From NCBI GenBank assembly GCA_027365225.1, contig DAHXNV010000018.1, forward strand, positions 1 to 38,661: 38,661 nt of DNA. Direction: 5' to 3'. The notes under the pieces were generated by a model. The model did no database searches. It saw only the letters and a program-made list of their open reading frames with translations, and was not told where the DNA came from. This document shows positions 1-9,363 of this stretch, piece after piece (within the stretch, counting starts at the first letter, position 1; every line of letters starts with the position of its first letter). The stretch is from Gammaproteobacteria bacterium. GTDB taxonomy: Bacteria > Pseudomonadota > Gammaproteobacteria > Steroidobacterales > Steroidobacteraceae. The translations under genes were made by a program, and so were the position numbers.

Positions 1-1
1 G

Positions 2-562
2 GTTTCGTACGTCAAACTCAACGTGTCCGCGCCGGTGGCGGTGGCCCTCAATGCGCATCCGGCGCTGTCCTGGCTGCGCTCGCTGGTCATCCTCGGGACG
101 ATCATCGGCATGACCTCGGTGATCCTCACTTCCATCCTGGGTCAGCCGCGCATCCTGCTGTCGATGGCCGACGACGGCCTGCTGCCGCCGGCCATGAGCC
201 GCTGTCATCCGCGCTTCAAGACCCCTTACGTGTCGACGGCGATCACGGGTATCGGCGCGGCGCTGATCGCCGCGGTCTTTCCGCTCGATGTGCTGGCGGA
301 TCTGATCTCGATCGGCATCCTGTTGGCGTTTGCGGTCGTGTGCATCGGCGTTCTGGTTATGCGCCACACCCGTCCGGACGTGCATCGCCCGTTCCGGGTC
401 CCGTGGGCGGCGGTGCTGTGCCCGCTCGGGGCGGGCGTGTGTCTGGTCATGACTTACTTCCTCTCGGATGCGACCTGGATCCGGCTGGTGGTCTGGACGT
501 TCCTCGGGGGCCTGATCTACGTCCTGTACGGCTTCAGGCACAGCAAGCAACGGCCCCGATGA
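2..562 (+). CDS. APC-superfamily amino acid permease, C-terminal part (5' end outside window)
   Basis: The reading frame is open from the first bases, so the gene begins upstream and only about the last 186 residues are visible. They contain four to five hydrophobic segments (for example LVILGTIIGMTSVILTSILG) and the cytoplasmic motif GQPRILLSMADDGLLP. That motif is typical of transmembrane segments 8-9 in the cationic amino acid transporter (CAT/YfnA-like) branch of the APC superfamily. A short basic tail (RHSKQRPR) ends the protein. The stop codon overlaps the start of agmatine deiminase in an ATGA arrangement, so the two are very probably translationally coupled. This context suggests uptake or exchange of arginine, agmatine or a polyamine, but the substrate cannot be read from this fragment. 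Confidence 0.85.
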   Translation, partial: VSYVKLNVSAPVAVALNAHPALSWLRSLVILGTIIGMTSVILTSILGQPRILLSMADDGLLPPAMSRCHPRFKTPYVSTAITGIGAALIAAVFPLDVLADLISIGILLAFAVVCIGVLVMRHTRPDVHRPFRVPWAAVLCPLGAGVCLVMTYFLSDATWIRLVVWTFLGGLIYVLYGFRHSKQRPR

Positions 563-1716
563 GCGCACCGCAGGCCGACGTCCTGGCGCAGACCCCCGCG
601 GCCGACGGCTGGTGGATGCCGGCGGAGTTCGAGCCGCACGAGCGCTGCTGGATGCTCTGGCCGGAGCGGCCGGACAACTGGCGCGAGCGAGCCGGACCGG
701 CGCAGGCGGCATTCGCGGCGGTGGCCGCGGCGATTGCGCGCTTCGAGCCGGTGTCGGTCGGGGTCTCGGCGCCGCAGGTTGCGGCGGCGCGCGCGCTGCT
801 GCCGGCGGGGGTCGACATCCAGGTCGTGGCGCACGACGACTGTTGGATGCGGGACGTCGGGCCGACCTATCTGGTCAGCGGACGGCCGGAACTGCGCGGC
901 GTGCAGTGGCGTTTCAACGCCTGGGGCGGGCTCGCTGGCGGGCTCTACCATCCCTGGGATCGGGACGAGCGGGTGGCTCTCGAGGTGCTCGCGCGCGAGG
1001 GCCGCGCCCGCTACCGCGCGCCGATCGTGATCGAGGGAGGCGCACTCCACGTCGACGGGCAGGGCACCGCGCTGCTCACCGAGGAGTGCGTCCTGAATCC
1101 GAACCGCAATCCCGGGATGACGCGCGAGCGCATGGAGACGGTGCTGCGCGAGTATCTGGGCGTGAAACATTGCATCTGGCTCGGGCTGGGTGTGTACAAC
1201 GACGAGACGGGCGGGCACATCGACAATCTCGCTTGTTTCCTCGGACCGGGTAGGGTGTGCCTGATCTGGACCGAGGATCGCGCCGATCCACAGTACGAGC
1301 GCTCGCAGGCCGCCTGGGCGCGTCTCGCCGCGGCGCGCGATGCGCTCGGCCGCAGGCTCGAGATCATCAAGCTGCCGATGCCGGGGCCGCTGTACATGAC
1401 GGCGGGGGAAGCGCGCGGCATCGAGCCGAGCCCGGCGTGCAAGCCGCGTCGCGCCGGGGAGCGCCTGGCGGGCAGCTACGTGAATTTCTACTTCGCCAAC
1501 GGCGGCATCGTGATGCCGCTGCTCGATGCGCGCGCCGACGCTCAGGCGGCCGAGATACTGCGGCGGGCGTGCCCCGATCGCGCGGTGGTCGGGGTGCCGG
1601 CGCGCGAAATCCTGCTCGGCGGCGGCGGCATCCATTGCATCACGCAGCAGGTGCCCGATCCGCGCGCCGCGCGCGTCCGGCCCGACTCACTCCTCGCCCG
1701 CGCCGGTGGGCCGTAG
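559..1716 (+). CDS. aguA: Agmatine deiminase
   Basis: This 385-residue protein would hydrolyse agmatine to N-carbamoylputrescine and ammonia, a step of the arginine decarboxylase route to putrescine. It belongs to the peptidylarginine-deiminase-like (guanidino-group-modifying) fold. Visible motifs are an N-terminal MPAEFEPHERCWMLWP, the DDCWMRDVGPT segment near residue 93, NDETGGHIDN with the catalytic His at about 220, and GGGGIHCITQQ with the nucleophilic Cys at about 360. Length matches the family (about 360-380). I chose the ATG at 559 because it overlaps the permease stop (ATGA) and gives the family N-terminus; a longer open frame upstream is only the permease in another frame. The 3' end overlaps the convergent gene at 1687 by 30 bp. 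No carbamoylputrescine amidase is seen nearby. Confidence 0.93.
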   Translation: MSAPQADVLAQTPAADGWWMPAEFEPHERCWMLWPERPDNWRERAGPAQAAFAAVAAAIARFEPVSVGVSAPQVAAARALLPAGVDIQVVAHDDCWMRDVGPTYLVSGRPELRGVQWRFNAWGGLAGGLYHPWDRDERVALEVLAREGRARYRAPIVIEGGALHVDGQGTALLTEECVLNPNRNPGMTRERMETVLREYLGVKHCIWLGLGVYNDETGGHIDNLACFLGPGRVCLIWTEDRADPQYERSQAAWARLAAARDALGRRLEIIKLPMPGPLYMTAGEARGIEPSPACKPRRAGERLAGSYVNFYFANGGIVMPLLDARADAQAAEILRRACPDRAVVGVPAREILLGGGGIHCITQQVPDPRAARVRPDSLLARAGGP

Positions 1717-2703
1717 CAGCGCGCCCTCGCGCGGGATGCCCGCGGCGAGCAGCGCCGCATAGCGCTCCGGGTCGATGTTGCCGCCGGAGAGAATGATCCC
1801 GACGCGCTTGCCGCGGAGGTCGAGCTCCTCGCCGAATGCGGCCGCAACCGCGAGCGCTCCGGTCGGCTCGATCACGATCTTCATGCGCTCGGCACAGAAT
1901 GCCATGGCGGCCACCAGCTGTGCGTCGCTCGCCGTGACGATGGCCTGGACATGCGCCTGGATCACCGGAAACGTGTACCGCCCCAGATGTTGGGTCTGGG
2001 CGCCGTCGGCGATCGTTTCGGGCGTCTCGATGTGCACGATGCGCCCGGCGCGCAGGCTCCGGAGGCCGTCGTCGCCCGCCGCGGGCTCGACCCCGATCAC
2101 GGCGCAGCCCGGGCACAGCGCGCCCGCCGCCACGGCGCTGCCGCAGAGCAGTCCGCCGCCGCCGAGCGGCGCGAGCAGCACATCGAGGGGACCGGCCTGC
2201 TCGATCAGCTCGCAGGCCGCGGTGCCCTGGCCGGCCATGACGTCGGGATGATCGTAGGGGGGAATGAGCGTCAGGCCCCGCTCGGCGGCGAGGCGCTGGC
2301 CGATCGCCTCGCGGTCCTCGCCATATCGATCGTACAGCACGACCTCCCCGCCATAGCCGCGCGTGGCTGCGAGCTTGCCGCGCGGGGCGTCCCGCGGCAT
2401 CACGATGACCGCGTGGCTGCCGAGCAGCCGGCAGGCGAGCGCAATGGCCTGCGCGTGGTTGCCCGAAGAGTAGGCGACGACGCCGGCGGCCCGGTGCGCC
2501 GGATCGAGCCGGGCCACGGCGTTGTAGGCGCCGCGAAATTTGAACGCCCCCATGCGCTGAAAATTCTCGCACTTGAAGTAGAGGCGTGCGCCGCTCAACG
2601 CGTCAGCGGTGGCTGAGGTGAGCACCGGTGTGCGGTGCGCCACGCCATCGAGCCGGCGGCGCGCGGCCTCGATGGCGGGGAAGTCCAGGGCGAGCGCGCT
2701 CAC
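1687..2703 (-). CDS. PLP-dependent threonine/serine dehydratase-like enzyme
   Basis: This 338-residue fold-type II PLP enzyme belongs to the threonine dehydratase/serine racemase/hydroxyaspartate ammonia-lyase group. The Schiff-base lysine lies in the motif FQRMGAFKFRGAYNAV (Lys about 55). The glycine-rich PLP-phosphate loop is PLGGGGLLCG and the C-terminal ring-contact segment is LSGGNIDPERY. It has no C-terminal ACT regulatory domain, so it resembles catabolic (TdcB-like) dehydratases or racemases rather than biosynthetic IlvA. The start is GTG with a weak ribosome site. The gene lies 14 bp downstream of pirin on the same strand, so the two may be cotranscribed. Whether it deaminates Ser/Thr or racemises serine cannot be told from sequence. 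Confidence 0.85.
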   Translation of the reverse strand: MSALALDFPAIEAARRRLDGVAHRTPVLTSATADALSGARLYFKCENFQRMGAFKFRGAYNAVARLDPAHRAAGVVAYSSGNHAQAIALACRLLGSHAVIVMPRDAPRGKLAATRGYGGEVVLYDRYGEDREAIGQRLAAERGLTLIPPYDHPDVMAGQGTAACELIEQAGPLDVLLAPLGGGGLLCGSAVAAGALCPGCAVIGVEPAAGDDGLRSLRAGRIVHIETPETIADGAQTQHLGRYTFPVIQAHVQAIVTASDAQLVAAMAFCAERMKIVIEPTGALAVAAAFGEELDLRGKRVGIILSGGNIDPERYAALLAAGIPREGALLRPTGAGEE

Positions 2704-2717
2704 GACCTGGCCCGCAG

Positions 2718-3638
<921 letters not shown>

Positions 3639-3711
3639 ACGCGCCTGCCTCGGGAACCGCTGGATGGAAGCGATGCTAGCATGACGCGCAGCGAATCAAC
3701 GGAGGCGGATC

Positions 3712-4590
3712 ATGAACATCGGATTCATCGGCCTGGGGAACATGGGCGGCGCCATCGCCGCGCGGCTGATCGCGGCGGGACATGCGCTGACCGTATGGAA
3801 TCGCTCCCCGGAGCCGGCTCGCCGGCTCGCCGAGCGGGGCGCGAGCGTGGCCGCGACCGCGCGCGAAGCCTGCGCCGCGCCGGTGGTGTTCTCCATTCTG
3901 AGCGACGATCGGGCCGTGCGCGAGGTGCTGCTCGAGGCGGCACTGCCGGCCAGGCCCGGCACGGTGCACGTCAACATGGCGACGATCTCCCCGGAACTGA
4001 GCGACGAGCTTGCCGCCCGGCTCGCCGATCAGGGCTGCGGCTACATTGCCGCGCCGGTTCTGGGCCGGCCGGACGTCGCGGCGGCGGGCAAGCTCAACAT
4101 CGTCGCGGCCGGCGCGACGGCCGATCTCGATCGCGTGCAGCCCCTGTTGGACGTGATCGGACAGAAGACCTGGCGGTTCGGCGAGCGCGCCGCTCAGGCG
4201 AACGTGGTCAAGCTGGCCATGAACTTCATGCTGGCCGCGGCGATCGAGTCGATGGGCGAGGCGGCGGCGCTGGGCAGCGGCTACGGCATCGAGCCGGCGG
4301 CGCTGTTCGCGCTGGTGAGCCAGACGTTCTTTCCCGGTCCGGTGTATCAGGGCTACGGAGGGCTGATCGCGGCGGCACGCGACGAGCCGGCCGGATTCAA
4401 GGCGCGGCTCGGGCTGAAGGACGTGAGATTGGCGCTTGCGGCGGCCGAGGCGGTGAACGCCCCGATGCCGTTCGCGAGCGTAATGCGGGATGCGATGCTC
4501 GAGGCGCTTGCCCACGGACAGGGCGAGAAGGAGTTTGGCGTCGTGTTGGGTCGTTCGGCGATGCACCGCGCGGGGCGTTCGAGTCGGTGA
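3712..4590 (+). CDS. NAD(P)-dependent beta-hydroxyacid dehydrogenase (HIBADH/GLYR family)
   Basis: This 292-residue protein opens with the Rossmann signature MNIGFIGLGNMGGAIAARL. The second beta strand ends in VWNRSP, where Asn-Arg usually indicates a preference for NADP(H). The substrate-binding segment is APVLGRPDVAAAGKL and the catalytic lysine is in NVVKLAMNFML (Lys about 167, Asn about 171). The length is typical of 3-hydroxyisobutyrate, tartronate semialdehyde and glyoxylate/succinic semialdehyde reductases. A clear GGAGG-type ribosome site sits 8-9 bases before the ATG. It appears to be a single gene. The exact substrate (3-hydroxyisobutyrate from valine, or glyoxylate/succinic semialdehyde) is open. 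Confidence 0.9.
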   Translation: MNIGFIGLGNMGGAIAARLIAAGHALTVWNRSPEPARRLAERGASVAATAREACAAPVVFSILSDDRAVREVLLEAALPARPGTVHVNMATISPELSDELAARLADQGCGYIAAPVLGRPDVAAAGKLNIVAAGATADLDRVQPLLDVIGQKTWRFGERAAQANVVKLAMNFMLAAAIESMGEAAALGSGYGIEPAALFALVSQTFFPGPVYQGYGGLIAAARDEPAGFKARLGLKDVRLALAAAEAVNAPMPFASVMRDAMLEALAHGQGEKEFGVVLGRSAMHRAGRSSR

Positions 4591-4648
4591 GTCGCCGGAC
4601 GATCGCTCGCCTGCGCCGAGGCCGCCGCCGGCCTGCATCCGAGGCGTG

Positions 4649-5389
4649 TTACAGCAGCCGCGCGGCCTCGTCGAGCCAGGCGCGCTGCGCCCGGCGATAG
4701 TGCGAGGGCGCCAGGCGCGCCCGCTCGAGCAGTTCGCGGGCTACCTCGCGCGCCTCCTCCCGCTGGCCCTGTTTCTGCAGAAGCTGCGCGTAGCGCACCG
4801 CCGCCTCGGCGCCGGGATAGGCGTGCGCCAGGGCGCGATACTCTTCCAACGCGCGCTGCACGCTGCCCTCGGCTTCGAGGGACCGCGCATACAGCAAGTG
4901 CCGCTCCGGGGAGTTGAACTCGGGATTGTGCTGCATGAGCGCCTCGAGGGTGGCGCGGGCGGCGGATGCCTCGCCGTTGCCGAACTGTGCGCGCGCCAGG
5001 CCGAGCATCAGATTCGGGTCGTGCTCGTACAGTCCGGTCAGCGTCTGGCGGTACTGCTCGGCCGATTCGGCATAGCGGCCGTGCCGGGCGAGCTCATCGG
5101 CGTAGCGCTGGCGGTTCGCCACATTGCCGGTGAGCTCGGCCTCCTGCTGGAACCGGCGCAGATCCCCGAACGGATCGATGGCTTTCTTCAGCCCGCGCGC
5201 GGCGCGGTGCCCGGACTGCCCGCGCACCAGCTCCGGCAGGATCTCCACGGCGGTGTAGGCCAGGGCCCCGAGCAGCGGCAGGAACAACATCACGAAGACC
5301 CAGATCCAGCTGCGGCCGGTCTTGATGCAATGGATGATCAAGGCCAGCGAGAGGATATAGGGGAGTGCGGCGTACAGCAGATACGTCAT
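4649..5389 (-). CDS. Inner-membrane-anchored tetratricopeptide repeat protein
   Basis: This 246-residue protein begins with two closely spaced hydrophobic helices (about residues 3-20 and 28-48, with MTYLLYAALPYILSLALII and the WIWVFVMLFLPLLGALAY segment). The pair resembles the N-terminal membrane module of cardiolipin synthase-like (PLDc_N) proteins. After a basic linker come four to five TPR-like helix pairs, for example ARHGRYAESAEQYRQTL and RSLEAEGSVQRALEEYRALA. The repeat part should be a cytoplasmic protein-interaction scaffold. An open frame extends far upstream, but I start at the ATG beginning the hydrophobic helix because the upstream translation is Arg/Pro-rich noise. It is divergent from the patatin-like gene across 120 bp. 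The partner is unknown. Confidence 0.8.
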   Translation of the reverse strand: MTYLLYAALPYILSLALIIHCIKTGRSWIWVFVMLFLPLLGALAYTAVEILPELVRGQSGHRAARGLKKAIDPFGDLRRFQQEAELTGNVANRQRYADELARHGRYAESAEQYRQTLTGLYEHDPNLMLGLARAQFGNGEASAARATLEALMQHNPEFNSPERHLLYARSLEAEGSVQRALEEYRALAHAYPGAEAAVRYAQLLQKQGQREEAREVARELLERARLAPSHYRRAQRAWLDEAARLL

Positions 5390-5509
5390 GGAGCCTGATA
5401 TCCTACCGCATCGGGCGTGCCGTATCGCGCTGCCGTCTTTGGCGGACGGGATGGGGCGGGATGCTGATACTCTCGTCCGAATCGACGCATTTTCTCGCCG
5501 GAACACTGA

Positions 5510-7849
5510 ATGAAGCGCTCGGAGACGGCTGGCATTCGGCTCGGGATGCTGGGTGTTGTGGCTTGCCTGTGGCTGGTGCCCGCGGCGCACGCCGCGGCGC
5601 CAACGGGCGCGGTTTGCCCCGGCGCGCCAGTGCGTTGCCGCCCGGCGCTGCGCGCCGGGGTGTATGTCGCCGACCCGCGCGCGCTGCGGCCCGGTGCGCC
5701 GCGCCGCCCGCGCATCGGATTGGTGCTCTCCGGCGGCGGGGCCCGCGGCATTGCCCAGATCGGCGTGCTCGAGGTGCTGCAGAAGCTGCGCGTGCCCATC
5801 GACGCGATCGCCGGCACGAGCATGGGTGCGGTGGTCGGCGGCCTGTATGCAAGCGGTATGACGGCACGGCAGATTGCCGCAATGGTGCGCTCGCTCAATT
5901 GGCAGGAGGCCTTCCGCGATCAGCCCCCGCGTCAGGATCTGACCCTGCGGCGCAAGGAGGAGGATGAGAACTTCCTGGTCCATTTCCGGATCGGGGTCAA
6001 GGACTGGCATCTGGTGCTCCCGCAGGGGTTGATCGAGGGGCAGAGCCTGACCGAGTTGCTGCGCCGCCTGACGCTGCCCGTCGCGCGCATCACGAATTTC
6101 AACGATCTGCCCACGCCGTTTCGCGCCGTGGCCACCAACCTCGCCACGGGCAAGGAAGTGGTGATGAGCTCGGGCGATCTGACCAGCGCCATGCGCGCGA
6201 GCATGTCGGCCCCGGGGGTGTTCGCGCCCGTGCCGCGCGACGGCCGGCTGTTGGTCGATGGCGGCTTATCGGACAACGTGCCGATCGACGTCGCCCGCGC
6301 GATGGGCGTGGACGTGCTGATCGTGGTCGACGTGAGTTATCCGCTGCAGCCGGTGTCGCGACTGAACGGTGTGGCGGGAATCAGCGCTCAGGCATTGGCG
6401 ATCCTGATGGCGCGCAAGTCCGAGCGCGAGCTCGCGACCCTCGGGCCGCGCGACATATTGATTCGCCCGCAGCTGCACGCCATCTCTTCGTTCGACTTCG
6501 GCAACGTGCACCGGCTGCTCGCCCTCGGGCAGAGCGCGGCCTGGCGGATGCGCAAGCGGCTCGAGGCGCTGTCGGTGAGCCCGGCGGCGTATCGGCGCTA
6601 CCAGCGCCGCCGCGCGGCGCTGCGCCGCCCGCCGCCGCGCATCGCGTTCGTGGAGGTCGAGACCGGCTCTCAGCGTATCTCGGCGCCGATCGAGAGTCTC
6701 TTTGGCGACATGGTCGGCAAGCGGCTCAATCCCGATGCGATCGCCCGGCGCATCACCACGCTGTACGGGCTGGGGGGGCTCGACACGCTCGATTACCAGC
6801 TCGTGCGCCGCGGCCCGCGCTATGGGCTGCTGATCGACGCGCGCGGCGCCTCGATCGGGCCGAATTACCTGCGCTTTGGCCTGAGCCTGCGCGATGACTT
6901 CGCGGGCGACGCCACCTACGAGGCCGGGGCCCGCTACGTCATGTCGGAGATCACTCGCTCGGGCGGGGCATGGGTGACGGACGCGGAGATCGGCCAGACC
7001 ACGCGCCTGGCGAGCGAGGTGTTTCTGCCGTTCTCGAAATTCTCGGGCTGGTTCGTCATGCCGCGCGTGTCGGTCCGGGCGAGCGATCTGCCGTACCTGG
7101 TCGGCCAGACCATGCGGGCCGACTACCGCGTGCACGCGTTCCGCTACGGCCTGGATCTCGGCAGGCAGTTCGGCGACTGGGGCGAGGTGCGCGCCGGGGT
7201 GTACCGGGAGGAGGGTCACTCGCAGCTGAACGACGGGGATCCCTCCGATCCGCTGTTGCCATTCCCGGCGCGCCAGCCGCTCGGCTCGGTCACCTATTTC
7301 CTGCGCTTCAGCTACGACACCCTCGACAACATCGATTTCCCGCACTCCGGCGAGCAGGTGGCGCTGCAGTGGAGCAGCGCGCACCAGGTGGTCGGTGGTG
7401 AATCGAGCTACAACCGGGTGACGTTCAACTTCCTGGCGGCGCACACCTGGCGTGGTCGCGACACCGTGGCGTTCTCCGCCTCCGCCGGCAGCCTGCTCGA
7501 CCGCCCGGTCAATCTGGAGATGGAGTTTCCGCTCGGCGGCTTTCTCAATCTGTCGGGGCTGCAGCAGTATTCGCTGTACGGGCCGCACTACGGCATCGCG
7601 CGCCTGCTGCTGTATCGGGAAATCGACCGCGGCGGGCCGGGTTATCTCGGCGTGCCGGTGTACCTCGGCATGTCGCTCGAGGCCGGCAACGTGTGGCGGA
7701 ACATGAGCGACATCCGCTGGAGTTCGCTGCGCGAGGACCAGAGTATCTTTCTCGGGCTCGACACGTTTCTCGGACCGGTGTACCTCGGCACCGGCTTCGA
7801 CGATCGCGGCGACCAGTCGTTCTACCTGTTCCTCGGCCGCACGTTCTGA
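5510..7849 (+). CDS. Patatin-like phospholipase with POTRA and beta-barrel (type Vd autotransporter)
   Basis: This 779-residue secreted protein has a signal peptide (hydrophobic core about residues 11-28, probable cleavage after AHA). A patatin domain follows, with oxyanion loop GGGARG (75-80), nucleophile motif GTSMG (Ser 104) and catalytic Asp in DGGLSDNVPID (Asp 250), so the Ser-Asp dyad is complete. Residues about 375-445 resemble a single POTRA domain (VETGSQRISAPIES... onward). The C-terminal 330 residues alternate polar and hydrophobic as in BamA/D15 barrels and end in FYLFLGRTF with a terminal Phe, as outer-membrane proteins do. This matches PlpD-type (type Vd) proteins, which export their own patatin lipase. 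The substrate would be phospholipid; host or self membrane is unknown. Confidence 0.88.
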   Translation: MKRSETAGIRLGMLGVVACLWLVPAAHAAAPTGAVCPGAPVRCRPALRAGVYVADPRALRPGAPRRPRIGLVLSGGGARGIAQIGVLEVLQKLRVPIDAIAGTSMGAVVGGLYASGMTARQIAAMVRSLNWQEAFRDQPPRQDLTLRRKEEDENFLVHFRIGVKDWHLVLPQGLIEGQSLTELLRRLTLPVARITNFNDLPTPFRAVATNLATGKEVVMSSGDLTSAMRASMSAPGVFAPVPRDGRLLVDGGLSDNVPIDVARAMGVDVLIVVDVSYPLQPVSRLNGVAGISAQALAILMARKSERELATLGPRDILIRPQLHAISSFDFGNVHRLLALGQSAAWRMRKRLEALSVSPAAYRRYQRRRAALRRPPPRIAFVEVETGSQRISAPIESLFGDMVGKRLNPDAIARRITTLYGLGGLDTLDYQLVRRGPRYGLLIDARGASIGPNYLRFGLSLRDDFAGDATYEAGARYVMSEITRSGGAWVTDAEIGQTTRLASEVFLPFSKFSGWFVMPRVSVRASDLPYLVGQTMRADYRVHAFRYGLDLGRQFGDWGEVRAGVYREEGHSQLNDGDPSDPLLPFPARQPLGSVTYFLRFSYDTLDNIDFPHSGEQVALQWSSAHQVVGGESSYNRVTFNFLAAHTWRGRDTVAFSASAGSLLDRPVNLEMEFPLGGFLNLSGLQQYSLYGPHYGIARLLLYREIDRGGPGYLGVPVYLGMSLEAGNVWRNMSDIRWSSLREDQSIFLGLDTFLGPVYLGTGFDDRGDQSFYLFLGRTF

Positions 7850-7856
7850 GCGCGGC

Positions 7857-7890
7857 GAGCCGCGGAAATCCCCCCTAGACGCCGCGGCTC
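7857..7890. terminator. Inverted repeat between convergent genes, possible bidirectional terminator
   Basis: GAGCCGCGG at 7857-7865 is repeated inverted as CCGCGGCTC at 7882-7890, a 9-bp perfect stem with a 16-base loop. It straddles the end of the patatin-like gene and the stop codon of the convergent small gene. Neither side has a T-tract, so any termination would be weak or Rho-assisted. Confidence 0.35.
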
Positions 7891-8141
7891 TCGATGAGGT
7901 TCTCGACCTTCTCGAACCGCAGCGCGGGCTTGTCCCCGGAGCGCGAGTACAGGTGGCGCCGGCTCATCTCGGCGAGCGCCGCATCGCGCTCGGCCGCGGT
8001 GGCGTACCGGTGCAGGCGGTGCCACTCGGCACCGAGGAGCTTGCGAAAGGGATCCCCGGGCAGCAGGCTCACGCGCAACCCGTAGGGCCGCTGCCGTTCC
8101 TCGGGGACTGTACTGAGGTTTTGTGGCTGACTGATTCCCAT
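7875..8141 (-). CDS. Small conserved-looking soluble protein, function unknown
   Basis: This 88-residue ORF has an ATG start and protein-like composition. It contains [19 protein letters not shown], a stretch rich in charged residues ([17 protein letters not shown]) and an ending [14 protein letters not shown]. It has no signal peptide or membrane segment. The predicted helix with regularly spaced Ala/Glu/Arg and the aromatic pair in [10 protein letters not shown] suggest a small folded domain. I do not recognise the family by name. It is convergent with the patatin-like gene and divergent from msrA. It could be real but uncharacterised; a spurious GC-rich frame is less likely because the opposite frames are poorer. 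Confidence 0.65.
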   Translation of the reverse strand: MGISQPQNLSTVPEERQRPYGLRVSLLPGDPFRKLLGAEWHRLHRYATAAERDAALAEMSRRHLYSRSGDKPALRFEKVENLIESRGV

Positions 8142-8226
8142 GGCGCGCGAAGCTTACGGCGGCGGCTGCACCGCGTGCAAGCGAGGCGGGCGCAGGCGGT
8201 ATCATTCGGGCCGGAGGACACAGGCC

Positions 8227-8868
8227 ATGGCGTCATTGCACAAGAGACTCACCCTGCCGAGCGCGAGCGAGGCGCTGCCCGGGCGCACCGCCGCGCTGGA
8301 GGTTACCGCCGAGCACTACGTCAACGGCCGTCGCGTCGTGCCGCCTTTTCCGGCGGGGCTGCGCGCGGCGGTGTTCGGGCTGGGCTGCTTCTGGGGCGCC
8401 GAGCGGCTCTTCTGGGAAATGCCCGGCGTCTATTCGACCGCCGTCGGCTACGCGGGCGGCCTGACGCCGAATCCCACTTACCGGGAGGTCTGCACGGGCC
8501 TGACCGGGCACGCCGAGGTCGTGCGGGTCATCTACGATCCGGCCCGCATCCGCTACGAGGAGCTGCTGAAGACCTTCTGGGAGTCCCACGATCCGACCCA
8601 GGGCATGCGCCAGGGGGGCGACGAAGGCACGCAGTATCGATCGGTCATCTTCACCGCGGACGAGGCGCAGCACGAGGCGGCGCAAGACTCGCGCCGCGCG
8701 TACCAGGCGCGCCTCACGGCCGCCGGGCTGGGGCGCATCACGACCGAGATCGCACCGGCGCCCGCGTTCTATTACGCCGAGGCGTATCACCAGCAGTATC
8801 TGGCGAAGAACCCGGACGGGTATTGCGGGCTCGGCGGCTGCGGCGTCGCTTGTTCCCATGCGGTCTGA
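8227..8868 (+). CDS. msrA: Peptide methionine sulfoxide reductase A
   Basis: This 213-residue enzyme would reduce methionine-S-sulfoxide in proteins and free methionine, with thioredoxin as electron donor. The catalytic motif [10 protein letters not shown] places the nucleophile at Cys 54. The hallmark AVGYAGG, the [13 protein letters not shown] strand and [14 protein letters not shown] follow in order. The C-terminal resolving cysteines are at about 200 and 205 (GYCGLGGCG), with an extra Cys at 209, so this is the long, thiol-recycling E. coli-like form. The ATG at 8227 is preceded by GGAGGA and by a possible -10 element TATCAT near 8199. Upstream in-frame codons are not needed. Confidence 0.95.
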   Translation: MASLHKRLTLPSASEALPGRTAALEVTAEHYVNGRRVVPPFPAGLRAAVFGLGCFWGAERLFWEMPGVYSTAVGYAGGLTPNPTYREVCTGLTGHAEVVRVIYDPARIRYEELLKTFWESHDPTQGMRQGGDEGTQYRSVIFTADEAQHEAAQDSRRAYQARLTAAGLGRITTEIAPAPAFYYAEAYHQQYLAKNPDGYCGLGGCGVACSHAV

Positions 8869-8925
8869 GCGGTCGCGTATCATGCCGTCGGCGGGCGCAA
8901 TTCATATCAAGCCGAGGTTCGAATC

Positions 8926-9282
8926 ATGGCCATCCTGGTGATGATCCTGTTGTCCGTGCATGCGCTCGCCGGAGTGTTCTGGGTCGGCTCGACTCTGGCG
9001 CTCACGCACTCGTATTTCGAGGTCACCCCGAAGCTGTTTCGGGCGCAGATGGGTGCCGCTGTGCTTGCGTTCGCGGCGGGTTTGGCGCTGTGGGGTCTGG
9101 TGATCCGGGGCGCGCAGGGCCCCATGGCCGACACGCTCGCCTTCGGAGCACTGCTTGCGGTGATTGCCGCGGGCGTGCAGGGTGGGATGCACCGCAGCAA
9201 CCCGGTGCGCGCCCAGCGCATCGCCGCGGTGCTGCTCTCGGTTACGGTGATCTGCATGGTAATCGCGCCGTACGTACGCTGA
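8926..9282 (+). CDS. Small four-helix integral membrane protein
   Basis: This 118-residue protein consists almost entirely of four hydrophobic segments: MAILVMILLSVHALAGVFWV, an Ala/Gly-rich helix around residues 42-60, a helix around 70-84 and the C-terminal IAAVLLSVTVICMVIAPYV. His 12 and Trp 19 in the first helix (VHALAGVFWVGS) recall the pattern of small CopD-like or heme-linked membrane proteins, but no full ligand set can be defended. It lies 57 bp downstream of msrA on the same strand. The function is unknown. Confidence 0.75.
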   Translation: MAILVMILLSVHALAGVFWVGSTLALTHSYFEVTPKLFRAQMGAAVLAFAAGLALWGLVIRGAQGPMADTLAFGALLAVIAAGVQGGMHRSNPVRAQRIAAVLLSVTVICMVIAPYVR

Positions 9283-9363
9283 GGCGGCCTGAGCGCTGGC
9301 GCGAACCGGCGCCGCCGCGCCGGGTCTATGACTGCAGCGATAGACGATCTGGAGGAAGCCGCC

